The notes: generated by a model from the sequence alone, not told the origin. Counted from the stretch's first letter, positions 38,435-47,553 are shown. The stretch: DNA of 64,000 nt from Thalassotalea psychrophila (GCF_031583595.1 NZ_CP134145.1:2294001-2358000), one strand, 5' to 3'. Translations and numbers: made by a program.

Positions 38435-39898
38435 TTATTTTATCATTTTTATATCATACATAGGCCATGACCTATCGAAGTAAGCTTCGGTTGGACCATA
38501 AAGGCGAAAGTAGGTAAACCAGGTATCGCCGGCTTGGGTTTTTACCCAGTTAGCGCCTTTACCTTTTGGTTCTTCAGGACCAAAGAATATATCGATTGTG
38601 CCGTCGTCATTGGTAACCAGGCCTTTTGTAAAGGTGTTTACCGCATTTTGATGATCGCCATTTTGCAACATTGCGCGAGTCTCAAGGTTATACGTACTAA
38701 CATCCCAAAAACGTGCTGCTGGTGCATCTGCAGCAATGGTGAACTTATAATTTTTACTACCATCGAACCAATCACCTGCACTGTCACGATATGAGGCGAG
38801 ATAGGTAGAGCCTTTACCCGGATATTTTGCTTTCATCGCCGGCGATAATCCATACGCTTCCCAGGTCCAGTCAACACGTTCTTCAAATTGCTGAGTGTAT
38901 TTTGTTCTGTGATTAGGGTTAAGAGTTAAAGGGTGAGACCAACGAGTGTCATCGCGATATTTTGATTCATCTGAACGTGGTGCAAAAGATGTAACCATCG
39001 CCATTTTTTCACCTACCAATGCCGCTTTCTGCAATATCTTTTGTTGACGTGCTGTTGGTGCAAATGGCTTGTCTTTTTCAATGCCAACCGCTTTAAGATG
39101 CGACATCATATAACGATCGACTTCTAACACATCTTCTAGTTGAATATATTCATGCAGTTGCTGCCAATAGGCCATACCTTCTGGTTGTGCCATAAAGTAA
39201 GTCTCGTCACCGTCTTTTGGCGAGAAAAACTCTGTTGCTACCGGGTTCGCACGTTCAGCAAAAGGATAAACATGCAAATTTTTGTGTATTTCAGTGTCTT
39301 GTTCAGGGTTTAATACTCTAAATCCCCAAAATACTAAATTGGTCGGCACTCTAACGATACGATATTCTTCAGTGCCTTTAGGAAGTTGTTGGTTGTCACG
39401 TATTAATAGTAGTTTTTCAGGTTTCGCTCCTGCTGGAGTAATAAGCCCAACATCGGTAACATATTTCATTTGTGAATCGTGGATCACTCCAACTGTTTTG
39501 CCGCCAGGATATTCAATAACCAAAGGACCTGTTTCGGCTAAATTAGGCATATTGAAAACATAACGAACTATCGTGTTAGGCGTTAGCATACCGTCAATGC
39601 CTACATCTTTATATTGTGTCAAAGCATCGGTATTTTTAACACTGCCAAAATGATGATTCATTTTTAATTGGCCGTATACTGCCATTTGCGGCACCGACCA
39701 TAAATAGGCCTGTACTGCACGTTGATAATCCATTTCATCATAAACAGTATCTATTGAATTTTTGGTTGGAAATCCTTTTGCATCAACTGTGATTTCTGCA
39801 CCGAAATCAATTCGCGTTTCGGTAGTATCATTTGCCAAGGCTAATGAAGGAACACTTAGTGCCAATATCAGGCTCGTTGTTAGCATACATTTTTTCAT
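38435..39898 (-). CDS. Secreted DUF1254/DUF1214 protein, copy 2
   Basis: The 487-residue protein has a signal peptide (cleavage near Ala22, LALA|ND). The DUF1254 half contains MDYQRAVQAYLWSVPQMAVYG and the DUF1214 half contains FTIAADAPAARFWDVSTYN and TWFTYFRLYGPTEAYFDRSW. It pairs with the copy at 43901-45349, sharing the TRI...FPTKNSIDTVYDEMD-like start and the length. It lies 170 bp downstream of a LysR gene on the same strand. GGAG precedes the ATG by 8 bases. The reaction is unknown for the whole family, so no function is assigned. Confidence 0.9.
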   Translation of the reverse strand: MKKCMLTTSLILALSVPSLALANDTTETRIDFGAEITVDAKGFPTKNSIDTVYDEMDYQRAVQAYLWSVPQMAVYGQLKMNHHFGSVKNTDALTQYKDVGIDGMLTPNTIVRYVFNMPNLAETGPLVIEYPGGKTVGVIHDSQMKYVTDVGLITPAGAKPEKLLLIRDNQQLPKGTEEYRIVRVPTNLVFWGFRVLNPEQDTEIHKNLHVYPFAERANPVATEFFSPKDGDETYFMAQPEGMAYWQQLHEYIQLEDVLEVDRYMMSHLKAVGIEKDKPFAPTARQQKILQKAALVGEKMAMVTSFAPRSDESKYRDDTRWSHPLTLNPNHRTKYTQQFEERVDWTWEAYGLSPAMKAKYPGKGSTYLASYRDSAGDWFDGSKNYKFTIAADAPAARFWDVSTYNLETRAMLQNGDHQNAVNTFTKGLVTNDDGTIDIFFGPEEPKGKGANWVKTQAGDTWFTYFRLYGPTEAYFDRSWPMYDIKMIK

Positions 39899-40068
39899 GG
39901 GGTGGTCTCCGTAATCAAATACATTAGAGTTAAAAAGTTATGCAGCTATAGTAATGTAAACTTTTGAACCCGTATAATGAATAACTTACAGAGTTACTAT
40001 GCGTTTAACGCATATTTGTATTTGTTAGTACAGAAGAACTTACGCTGGTAGAGTTTTACAATAAGCCG

Positions 40069-41001
40069 TTATTGAACATTGCTTAACAAAGGCTTTAATA
40101 TTGCTGTAATTTCACTTGTTAACCATTTATACAGTGGATTTTGTTGGTGCCTTGCATGATAAAAAATTGTTAGTTTAAGCTTTGGCATATTGGCAACTTC
40201 AAAGTTTAATGGTTGTAATTGTTCTGGAAAGCAATGATAACAAAGTTTAGAGCCTGGAAATATTACGTCACTATTGCTCACTAAGTTGATCATAGCATCG
40301 AGTTGGGTGGTACGGTAAAGAACGTCCATTTCAATTTTATCTTGTTGTAATAATCGCTCTACAACAGAATGAGTCATATTTAAGTCAGGGATAGAATAGA
40401 TCGCAAGTGGAAATTCACTTAGCATTTCTTTACTAACTTTTTTGCCCGAAAGAGGGTGGTCTTTTCGTGTAAGTAGTGTAAAGCTATCGATACCGATTTC
40501 CCTTTGCAAAAGTTGTTTTGGCATATCTATCATATCTAAATGAATACCAATGTTAACTTCTCCTTTGAGCAGTTGCTCACGAGTGCTACTGGACCAGTTA
40601 TCTAATTCGAACTGTAAGTTTGGCGCTTGCTTGCCGAGTATTCCTGGTAATTGTGAGCTAAGGGCAGTTAATGCAGTTGCTACACCAGAAATTTTTATAC
40701 TTCCTTTTAAATTTGCCGGGTTAAACTCTTGTTGATTGAGATATATTTTTTCAAGTTGCTCTAACAAAATGGGTAATTCAATCGCTAAGCTGTCAGCTCT
40801 TGCTGTTGGTAATAACCCATTGCGTGTACCGATAAATAGTTGATCATTAAAATCACCCCTTAGTCTTTGCAGTATACGACTAACCGCAGACTGGCTTAAA
40901 TTTAGTACCTCAGCTGCCCGGCTAGTATTTTGTGTTTGATATAACACCATAAAACTGCGTAGCAAATTCAGATCTGCTTTATTAAAACTGCTGTTTGCCA
41001 T
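40069..41001 (-). CDS. LysR-family transcriptional regulator
   Basis: The 310-residue protein has the LysR N-terminal winged helix (LNLLRSFMVLYQTQNTSRAAEVL, SQSAVSRILQRLR) and a substrate-binding domain from about residue 90. It is related to the LysR at 5536-6468: both have LNLL at the start and ITGK/GTRNG followed by L.PT.RA.SL. Both adjoin DUF1254 genes. Here the target would be copy 2, downstream on the same strand (170-bp gap). The gene at 41192-42631 lies upstream on the same strand and ends in a terminator before this gene. The inducer is unknown. Confidence 0.9.
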   Translation of the reverse strand: MANSSFNKADLNLLRSFMVLYQTQNTSRAAEVLNLSQSAVSRILQRLRGDFNDQLFIGTRNGLLPTARADSLAIELPILLEQLEKIYLNQQEFNPANLKGSIKISGVATALTALSSQLPGILGKQAPNLQFELDNWSSSTREQLLKGEVNIGIHLDMIDMPKQLLQREIGIDSFTLLTRKDHPLSGKKVSKEMLSEFPLAIYSIPDLNMTHSVVERLLQQDKIEMDVLYRTTQLDAMINLVSNSDVIFPGSKLCYHCFPEQLQPLNFEVANMPKLKLTIFYHARHQQNPLYKWLTSEITAILKPLLSNVQ

Positions 41002-41131
41002 ATTTAAACTGTCTTGATTGGTTTATTCATATATAGGGTTTAGAAAGTATGAATGTTATTTATGGATCTACAAGGCCACTAACCAAACAATTCTTGTTTT
41101 CAAATCGAAGTATCAGATCTAGCTTGAACTA

Positions 41132-41166
41132 ATACAAATTAGCCTAGCAAGGGTGTGCTAGGCTAA
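41132..41166 (-). terminator. Rho-independent terminator of DUF1254 copy 3
   Basis: A perfect 11-bp stem (TTAGCCTAGCA / TGCTAGGCTAA) with a 6-base loop is followed on the minus strand by TTTGTATT, 26 bases after the stop codon. Confidence 0.8.
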
Positions 41167-41191
41167 ATGTTGGTTTATATTTCAACTGGTT

Positions 41192-42631
41192 CTAGTGAAC
41201 TTTAACTAAATCGTTTAATTTCCACTCTCCGTATGCAGCCGCTGTTGGACCATAGAAACGGAAATATAAGAAGTATTCACGTCCCGCTGTAGTAGGTACC
41301 CAGTTGCCTTCTTTTCCTTTAGGCGCTTTAGCACCAAAGTAAATCGTGGTTGTACCGTCAGCATTGGTTTTTAATTGACCTGATGCTGAATCGACACCAC
41401 CTTTAGGTTGATTGTCAAACCAAGTTGCATCATCGTTTGAGTAGGCGGTAACAGACCAAAACCTTTTTGCTGGTACATCTTTTGGTACGGTTAAAACATA
41501 ATCATTGCTACCATTTAAACGAACAGCATCTTTGTCGCGTGAAGATTTTAAGTAATACGTAGCTTTACCTAGCTTTTTCATAGCAGAGTAGAAAAAGTTA
41601 TAACCTGCACCTCGAGAGTTATACGATAAATAGTTAGGGAAATTCCAAGTCAAAGTCGTCATGTGAGTATTACCTTCATCAGGAACGGCGTTAGACCAAT
41701 TTGTCCCTTCATAAGCTATGCTTGCTGATTCATCTAAGTACTCATTAATCATGTACATATGTGCATCTTTAGCCGCTTCATTGAGTGCATTTTGTTGCGC
41801 TTTAGTGATATTGAATTCTACACCTTTTTCAATACCTAGCTCACGCAGCATACCCAGCGCAACTTTATCACGCTCTTCAAGCTTTTCTTCTTGTAGTACT
41901 TTATGCAAATCTACAAAGTAACTCGCATCAAATTTTGGCAAAGCATCAATATGTTTACCTGCAACATCAATGTATTTCGTTTTAGCTGGTTTACCTGCTT
42001 CACTTAATGGATAAATTTTGATTTGCTTCACTAACTCAATCATCGTTGCCATTGTCTCAGGCTTGAAATTTTTCACAACTGGTCGAATCAACGAATAGCC
42101 ATTGTAAGTTTTTTGCTGAATAGGAATATATCCAGCAGGATAAGAGCCGTCATAGTTTGGTGGTAACATTACGTATTTACCGCCATATCCACCATCAAAA
42201 CCTGTAGGACCAAAATCTTCAGTAGGACGTTGCCAAGCATCAAGAAATGCACCAACTAATGGAATGCCTTTATACGTTGCCGGAATTTCAATCACAACAG
42301 GACCTTCACTAACATTCCAAAAGGTATATACGTAAGGCACGGTATTATTGTTAGTGGTAAATTGCTCAGTCCATGTTTGTACACTTGAGTGATAAGCGAC
42401 ATCATTAAAGCCAACTCCTGCATTCGCCATGCCTTCTCTCATCGCTATCATATTCATTAATGGCATTGACCAAATCATCGATTCAATGGCTCGGTGATGG
42501 TCAATACGTTGATCTAAAGATAAGTTATTAACATAACTTTTTGCCGCAGGAACAGTAACGGGTACATCCGCTACAGCAGGTAAAGCAATTGTACAAGCAA
42601 CTAGCATACTAAGTAAAAATTTTTTCATCAT
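41192..42631 (-). CDS. Secreted DUF1254/DUF1214 protein, copy 3
   Basis: The 479-residue protein has a signal peptide (cleavage near Ala21, PAVA|DV), a DUF1254 half (HHRAIESMIWSMPLMNMIAM, NNTVPYVYTFWNVSEGPVVIEIP) and a DUF1214 half (YVLTVPKDVPAKRFWSVTAYS, EYFLYFRFYGPTAAAYGEW). It is the closest relative of copy 1 at 3855. Two consecutive ATG codons follow AGGA, so either could start. It is divergent from an AraC gene at 42829 with 197 bp between the starts, and a pair of ATGTACAT palindromes lies in that gap. A specific AraC-controlled unit is likely. The reaction is unknown. Confidence 0.9.
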   Translation of the reverse strand: MMKKFLLSMLVACTIALPAVADVPVTVPAAKSYVNNLSLDQRIDHHRAIESMIWSMPLMNMIAMREGMANAGVGFNDVAYHSSVQTWTEQFTTNNNTVPYVYTFWNVSEGPVVIEIPATYKGIPLVGAFLDAWQRPTEDFGPTGFDGGYGGKYVMLPPNYDGSYPAGYIPIQQKTYNGYSLIRPVVKNFKPETMATMIELVKQIKIYPLSEAGKPAKTKYIDVAGKHIDALPKFDASYFVDLHKVLQEEKLEERDKVALGMLRELGIEKGVEFNITKAQQNALNEAAKDAHMYMINEYLDESASIAYEGTNWSNAVPDEGNTHMTTLTWNFPNYLSYNSRGAGYNFFYSAMKKLGKATYYLKSSRDKDAVRLNGSNDYVLTVPKDVPAKRFWSVTAYSNDDATWFDNQPKGGVDSASGQLKTNADGTTTIYFGAKAPKGKEGNWVPTTAGREYFLYFRFYGPTAAAYGEWKLNDLVKVH

Positions 42632-42711
42632 TAAATTCCTAAATTAAATAATACGGTTTAGATCTTGTTTTACTCATTTGCTGGTTAGTATAAGGATTAA
42701 ATAATCAATCA

Positions 42712-42780
42712 ATGTACATTTGAAGATTGGACGGCTTAAATTTTAATGCCTAAACTCTTTAAATGTACATCACAAAACAA
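42712..42780. promoter_or_regulatory. Paired ATGTACAT palindromes between DUF1254 copy 3 and its AraC gene
   Basis: ATGTACATTT (42712-42721) and AAATGTACAT (42771-42780) form an inverted pair, each half holding the palindrome ATGTACAT, with centres about 61 bp apart. They lie in the middle of the divergent region and could be a two-site operator allowing DNA looping. Confidence 0.5.
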
Positions 42781-42828
42781 GCAATAAAACCATTAACACC
42801 CTGTTTTAAATAAGATAGAAGGCAAACG

Positions 42829-43827
42829 ATGAAATATGTATTACCTAGTATTTTTTTACATCCGCTAAAATCTTTATGCATTGAACGCTATGTCGACCCG
42901 AGCAGGATTTTAGCGCAATGTAATTTACCTTTGTCTGCTTTGCACGATACTGAAATGTTAATCGATCACTATGCGTTTAGCGCGACTTTAAACACGGCTG
43001 CTAACGTGATGAATGAACCTTTATTAGGCTTTTATGTGGGAAAACAAATACAAATAGCTGGTGTTGGATTTATTGGAACACTGATGACCCATCAAACTAT
43101 GTTAATGAATGTGTACCCGTTGCTTAATTATTTATTTAATGCACAAGAGCGAGGAACGCGGCATAAATTAAATATTTCAGGGAAGATTGCCAGTCATTAT
43201 ATTGAATTTCTGATTGAGGATAAGGTCGACTGTCATCAACTTGCACAACTAGCCCTTGCCGGGCAGCATAATATTTTTAAGCGTATAGTAGGCGAACAAT
43301 GGCAGCCTACTAGAGTCACGTTTACCTCAAGTAAGAGAATTGATGTTGCGCAAATGCAAAATTATTTTAATTGTCCAGTACTGTTTAATCAAAAGTACGA
43401 TGCTATTGAATTTCCCGCCCAAATCTTACATCAAAAACTTGAACCATCATTACCAATCAACAAAAGTTCGAAACTGAAATTTGCCAAATTATTGCATGAA
43501 TTTGAAGATGTAGCGGGGTTAGTCAGTACATTTATTGAATCTTTTTTAGCTCAAGGTTATCAAGATAGAATCAATGTGGCGAAATCACTGGGTGTACACC
43601 CGCGAGTATTACAAAGTTGTTTACATGAACGGGGGGTAACCTATAGAGGTCTGGTTAATAGAGTGAGGCAGAAACTAGCATTTGAGTTGTTAGCTAAAAC
43701 TAATTTACCGATCACGGCCATTGCCTTACAGCTTGGTTATAATACTGCATCACCATTTATTAGGGCTTTTAAGCAGCAGCAAGGCATTACTCCCGACCGT
43801 TGGCGACATGCTAACCTATTGAATTAA
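42829..43827 (+). CDS. AraC-family transcriptional regulator (Arabinose_bd type)
   Basis: The 332-residue protein has an Arabinose_bd-type N-terminal domain (about 15-200, with LLGFYVGKQIQIAGVGFIGTLM and YPLLNYLFNAQERGTRH). Its C-terminal helix-turn-helix shows VAKSLGVHPRVLQSCLHERG and ITAIALQLGYNTASPFIRAF, then ITPDRWR. It is a clear paralogue of the AraC at 45552 (shared YLFNAQ/YIFNAQ, KSLGVH.RVLQ.CL.ERG). Both sit divergent from a DUF1254 gene, so it most likely controls copy 3. Its ligand may be the substrate or product of that secreted protein. Confidence 0.92.
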   Translation: MKYVLPSIFLHPLKSLCIERYVDPSRILAQCNLPLSALHDTEMLIDHYAFSATLNTAANVMNEPLLGFYVGKQIQIAGVGFIGTLMTHQTMLMNVYPLLNYLFNAQERGTRHKLNISGKIASHYIEFLIEDKVDCHQLAQLALAGQHNIFKRIVGEQWQPTRVTFTSSKRIDVAQMQNYFNCPVLFNQKYDAIEFPAQILHQKLEPSLPINKSSKLKFAKLLHEFEDVAGLVSTFIESFLAQGYQDRINVAKSLGVHPRVLQSCLHERGVTYRGLVNRVRQKLAFELLAKTNLPITAIALQLGYNTASPFIRAFKQQQGITPDRWRHANLLN

Positions 43828-43842
43828 TGAGTGTTACATATA

Positions 43843-43877
43843 ACAAAAAAAACCGCGAACCAAAAAAGAACGCGGTT
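43843..43877 (-). terminator. Rho-independent terminator of DUF1254 copy 4
   Basis: AACCGCG and CGCGGTT form a perfect 7-bp stem with a 13-base loop. On the minus strand it is followed by a run of eight T, 23 bases after the stop codon. Confidence 0.8.
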
Positions 43878-43900
43878 GATGTTATCAGCTCATATTTAGA

Positions 43901-45349
43901 TTAGTTCTTTTCGATATCTGGCAATATCCACTCACCCTTAACCACTGATTGTTCAGGAGAATAGAAACGAAAATACGGGAACCACGAACGACCAGCTTCA
44001 GTTTGTATCCAGTTACTTTCCATACCTTTTGGTGCTTTAGGACCAAAATATAAATCAATAGAACCATCTTTGTTTACTTTCAGATCATGGCGCGATGATA
44101 GGTCGGCTTTTTCAGTGCTATTTTGGATGATTGTTCGAGTATTGGTTTCATAAACCGTGATTGACCAGAATGTTTTTGCTGGTGGCTTTGATGGTAAATG
44201 TAACTTGTAGTTTTCGGCGCCATCAATCCAATCACCATCTGTGTCTTTGTAAGTAGTTAAATATACCTGACCCCAACCGCCATTGGTCATGCCTTGCATT
44301 GAAACATCATTACCTACCGCTTCATAAAACCAGGCAGCACGTCCATCGAGGGCATCATAATTTTCAAAACGCTGGTCTGAAGGTGAAGTTGTTGCAACTT
44401 CCCATTGAGAGTCATCTGCATAATGACCTAATGGCAGACGATCTGTACCTGCAAAATCTATTGCTTTTACCATAGATTCACCAACGAATGCTGCTTCAGT
44501 CAATATTTTGGCTTGTTGTGGCGTTGGATTAAATGCTTTACCTTTTTCAATACCAAGTGGCTTTAACATAGCCATCATTAAACGGTCACGTTCATGAATT
44601 GGACCATTAACATTGATTGCATCAGATAAGCGCTTAAAATATTCAATACCGCGAGGGTGTGCCGCCATATATTTACGCTCTGCGGTTTCAACATAACCAC
44701 GTGGTTGCGGGTTTTCAAGTTCTGAGTATGGATATATTTTGATATTTTCAAGAACCGTCTTGCGAGTGTTCGCATTTGTAGACATTAAACGCAAGCCAAC
44801 AAAACCGGTATTGGTATCAAAATTAACAACTTCATAGCCTTCGGTATTTTCAGGCATTTTAGATTCAGGACCTACCATCAAATATTTACCCGGTTTGGTT
44901 ATTACAGCTAGGCCTAGTTGCCACATATTACTCATTTGGCCACGTACATCACCTTCAGGAATTTCAACAATCCATGGGTCTTGTTCCATATGAACAAATG
45001 CTAAAACATAAGGCGTTGTAGTGTTGTAGGTCAATCCGCCTAATTTATCACGGTAGGTTTCGTGCAGGACTATTTGACCATTCTTAGCACCTAAATCATT
45101 AGTAAATGTATGTTGCCATTGAGCAAAAGAAACATAAGGAATAGACCAAATATACGCTTGGGTTGCACGTTGGAAATCCATTTCATTAAAAAGTGTTTCA
45201 ACGGTTTTATCTGTTGGGTAGCCAGTTTCAAATGTATTGGTAAAGCTTAAATCGCCAATACGAGTCTTATGTGTTTCTTCGGCAATAACCGGTGATGAGG
45301 CAATCAAGGTTGCAATAGCGAGGCCGATCAAATTCTGTATTAGTTTCAT
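43901..45349 (-). CDS. Secreted DUF1254/DUF1214 protein, copy 4
   Basis: About 482 residues. The ATG at 45349 follows GGAG by 7 bases. A TTG at 45364 would include that site and is rejected. A signal peptide ends near Ala23 (PVIA|EE). The DUF1254 half has MDFQRATQAYIWSIPYVSFAQ and NTTTPYVLAFVHMEQDPWIVEIP. The DUF1214 half has LHLPSKPPAKTFWSITVYE and SWFPYFRFYSPEQSV. It groups with copy 2. It is divergent from the AraC gene at 45552 with a long inverted repeat in between. The function is unknown. Confidence 0.9.
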   Translation of the reverse strand: MKLIQNLIGLAIATLIASSPVIAEETHKTRIGDLSFTNTFETGYPTDKTVETLFNEMDFQRATQAYIWSIPYVSFAQWQHTFTNDLGAKNGQIVLHETYRDKLGGLTYNTTTPYVLAFVHMEQDPWIVEIPEGDVRGQMSNMWQLGLAVITKPGKYLMVGPESKMPENTEGYEVVNFDTNTGFVGLRLMSTNANTRKTVLENIKIYPYSELENPQPRGYVETAERKYMAAHPRGIEYFKRLSDAINVNGPIHERDRLMMAMLKPLGIEKGKAFNPTPQQAKILTEAAFVGESMVKAIDFAGTDRLPLGHYADDSQWEVATTSPSDQRFENYDALDGRAAWFYEAVGNDVSMQGMTNGGWGQVYLTTYKDTDGDWIDGAENYKLHLPSKPPAKTFWSITVYETNTRTIIQNSTEKADLSSRHDLKVNKDGSIDLYFGPKAPKGMESNWIQTEAGRSWFPYFRFYSPEQSVVKGEWILPDIEKN

Positions 45350-45432
45350 TATAAACTCCAACAATTATAAACTTTAAAATATTGACAGATATGTCAGTTG
45401 TTGGGAATAAGTTTACGGGGTAAAATCAAATG

Positions 45433-45494
45433 AATTTAGCATTTCGAGAATTTGAAATGTAAATTTGAACGTTCGATTCTCGAAATGCTAAATT
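45433..45494. promoter_or_regulatory. Perfect 19-bp inverted repeat between DUF1254 copy 4 and its AraC gene
   Basis: AATTTAGCATTTCGAGAAT (45433-45451) and its exact reverse complement (45476-45494) are separated by 24 bases. Within the interior, AATTTGAA occurs twice in direct orientation 13 bases apart (45449 and 45462). The position midway between the divergent starts suggests an operator for the neighbouring AraC protein. Confidence 0.65.
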
Positions 45495-45551
45495 TGAGTG
45501 TATACTAAAATGTATTGTCGAAGTAACCTACCGTTTTATATAGGAAAAGTT

Positions 45552-46571
45552 ATGTCTGAAATACCGCCAAAGTATACGGTTACTAGTGTATTTTTAAAGC
45601 CAATAAGAAAAATATTGCTTGATAATCTAATCGATCCAGCACGATTACTGGCAAAATACCATATTCCTGCTAATGCATTACAGCAAGATGATATGGAAAT
45701 TAACCATTATAACTTTGCTAATGTATTAAATGAAACAGCTCGTCTTTCAGGAGATGACCTAGTTGGTTTTTTGATGGGCAAGGAGTTTGATTTATCAAAT
45801 TGCGGACTAGCCGGCGTGTTAATTTCTAAACAAAGTATGTTGTTTAATATCTACCCGATCATCAATTATATTTTTAATGCCCAAAATCGTGGCGCTAAAC
45901 ACAAGTTGAAAGTAACCACTTCCCATGCTTATCATTATATGGATTTCTTAATTGACGATGTAGTGGATTGTGATCAAATCGCGCTATTGACTTTAGCCGG
46001 ATATCATAATGCTTTTCGTCAATTATTGGGGGAGAGTTGGCAATTACAAAAAGTACTGATCCGTAATCCTAAAGTTATTGATATCAGCCGTTTGCAGCAA
46101 TATTTTAATTGTCCTATTTTACTCGGCCAAGACATGGATGCTTTAGTCTTTTCACCAAATCTCATCTACCAAGATTCGAGCTTAGTAACATTTACCAGTG
46201 ATCGTAAGTTGAAAATGGAAATTGCTGCCATCTTGCATGAATTTGACGACATTGATGGTCTGGTAATCAAATATATTGAATATTTAATGCCTGCAGGCAA
46301 AGCTAATAAAGCTGAGGTAGCTAAATCTTTGGGTGTCCATGCGCGGGTATTACAAAATTGTTTGCAAGAACGAGGCTTAAGCTTTAAATCATTATTAACC
46401 CAAACCAGACAAACTCAGGCGAAAAAGTTATTAACAGAAACAAATTTAACAATTGATGATATTGCTTACGCCTTGGGGTATAGCAGTATTGGTATATTCA
46501 GCCGAGCGTTTGTCAGTTGGATGGGCTGTTCTCCATTAAAATGGCGTAAACAAAGCAAAGCCAACAATTAG
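45552..46571 (+). CDS. AraC-family transcriptional regulator (Arabinose_bd type)
   Basis: The protein of about 339 residues starts at the ATG at 45552, with AGGAAAAG just before it. A longer frame from 45498 lies over the operator-like inverted repeat and lacks a ribosome site. The N-terminal domain (VGFLMGKEFDLSNCGLAGVLI, YPIINYIFNAQNRGAKH) and C-terminal helix-turn-helix (VAKSLGVHARVLQNCLQERG, IDDIAYALGYSSIGIFSRAF, CSPLKWRK) make it a paralogue of the AraC at 42829. It is divergent from DUF1254 copy 4, its probable target. Confidence 0.9.
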   Translation: MSEIPPKYTVTSVFLKPIRKILLDNLIDPARLLAKYHIPANALQQDDMEINHYNFANVLNETARLSGDDLVGFLMGKEFDLSNCGLAGVLISKQSMLFNIYPIINYIFNAQNRGAKHKLKVTTSHAYHYMDFLIDDVVDCDQIALLTLAGYHNAFRQLLGESWQLQKVLIRNPKVIDISRLQQYFNCPILLGQDMDALVFSPNLIYQDSSLVTFTSDRKLKMEIAAILHEFDDIDGLVIKYIEYLMPAGKANKAEVAKSLGVHARVLQNCLQERGLSFKSLLTQTRQTQAKKLLTETNLTIDDIAYALGYSSIGIFSRAFVSWMGCSPLKWRKQSKANN

Positions 46572-46603
46572 TTACTTTTATCAATACTTAACATTCGCCT
46601 AAT

Positions 46604-46620
46604 CCCTAACTTTAGTAGGG
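46604..46620 (+). promoter_or_regulatory. Operator-like site E before the SDR gene
   Basis: CCCTAACTTTAGTAGGG, preceded by CTAAT, matches sites A-D on the sense strand (core CTAACTTTAG). It lies about 86 bp before the SDR start at 46706, so this distant dehydrogenase may belong to the same regulon as the carboxylase operon and two TonB receptors. Confidence 0.65.
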
Positions 46621-46705
46621 GGTAAGCGATGATTTTTCGGCTTAGGATAATTCTGAAATAAATAAAACAATAATAAATACAGAATTAAACAACAAGAGGT
46701 CGATA

Positions 46706-47479
46706 ATGAGATTAGAAAACAAAATAACTTTGGTAACCGGTGGTGGCTCAGGTATTGGCGAAGCCGTATGCATGCAGTTTGCTAACAATGGTGCTGTTGT
46801 TGCAGTATCTGATGTAAATCAACAAAGTGCTGAAAAAGTGGCATTGGCAATAAGAGAAAATGGCGGTCAGGCAATGGCGTTTGCATTGGATGTGACTTGT
46901 GAAGAAAGTTGGAATGCCACAATTGCACAAATTGTTGAACAGCAAGGTAAACTTGATGTATTGGTGAATAATGCTGGCATTGGCATACCGGGTAATATTG
47001 AAGATCAAACTATGGATGAGTGGAAGCTTACCGAAAAAGTTAATGTTCACGGTGTGTTTTTAGGCATGCAGAAAACTATTGATGTGATGAAAGATAACGG
47101 TGGCGGTAGTATTGTTAATATCTCTTCAATTGATGGCCTAGTCGGGGATGCCATGGCAATTGCCTATAATGCTTCAAAAGGTTCGGTACGATTAATGACA
47201 AAATCGGCAGCATTACATTGTGCGAAAAGGCAGCACTCAATTCGAGTAAACTCGGTTCATCCGGGATATATCCTTACGCCATTAGTGCAAGACAAAATGC
47301 TTGAAGCAGATCCTGCTTGGCGTGATGAATATATCGAACAAAAAGTATCAAGAGTGCCTATGGGGGGCATGGGCGAGCCTGATGATATTGCTCATGGCTG
47401 TGTTTATCTTGCCTCGGATGAAGCAAAATATGTCACTGGTGCAGAAATTGTTATTGATGGTGGCTTTACTGCTGCCTAA
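46706..47479 (+). CDS. Short-chain dehydrogenase/reductase (cyclic/secondary alcohol dehydrogenase-like)
   Basis: The 257-residue classical SDR has TGGGSGIGE (11-19), an Asp after the second strand (SDVNQ, favouring NAD), NNAG (88-91) and Y154-x3-K158 in YNASK. The C-terminal DGGFTA is typical. Family members include cyclopentanol, levodione and 3-beta/3-alpha hydroxysteroid dehydrogenases. It has its own promoter region with operator-like site E, so it probably works with the carboxylase operon, for instance oxidising an alcohol to the ketone. The exact substrate is not shown. AGAGG precedes the ATG by about 7 bases. Confidence 0.88.
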   Translation: MRLENKITLVTGGGSGIGEAVCMQFANNGAVVAVSDVNQQSAEKVALAIRENGGQAMAFALDVTCEESWNATIAQIVEQQGKLDVLVNNAGIGIPGNIEDQTMDEWKLTEKVNVHGVFLGMQKTIDVMKDNGGGSIVNISSIDGLVGDAMAIAYNASKGSVRLMTKSAALHCAKRQHSIRVNSVHPGYILTPLVQDKMLEADPAWRDEYIEQKVSRVPMGGMGEPDDIAHGCVYLASDEAKYVTGAEIVIDGGFTAA

Positions 47480-47553
47480 AAAATAATAAAATTTGACCTC
47501 TAAAGGTTAGCAGCACTTAGTCTCTTCAGAACATAACTCTGTAGAGGCTAAAA

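Noticed and set aside
47520..47546. Terminator between the SDR at 46706 and the GlxA-type gene
   Set aside because: The CTCTTCAGA/TCTGTAGAG arms pair with a mismatch and there is no U-run on either strand, so it is not reported as a terminator.
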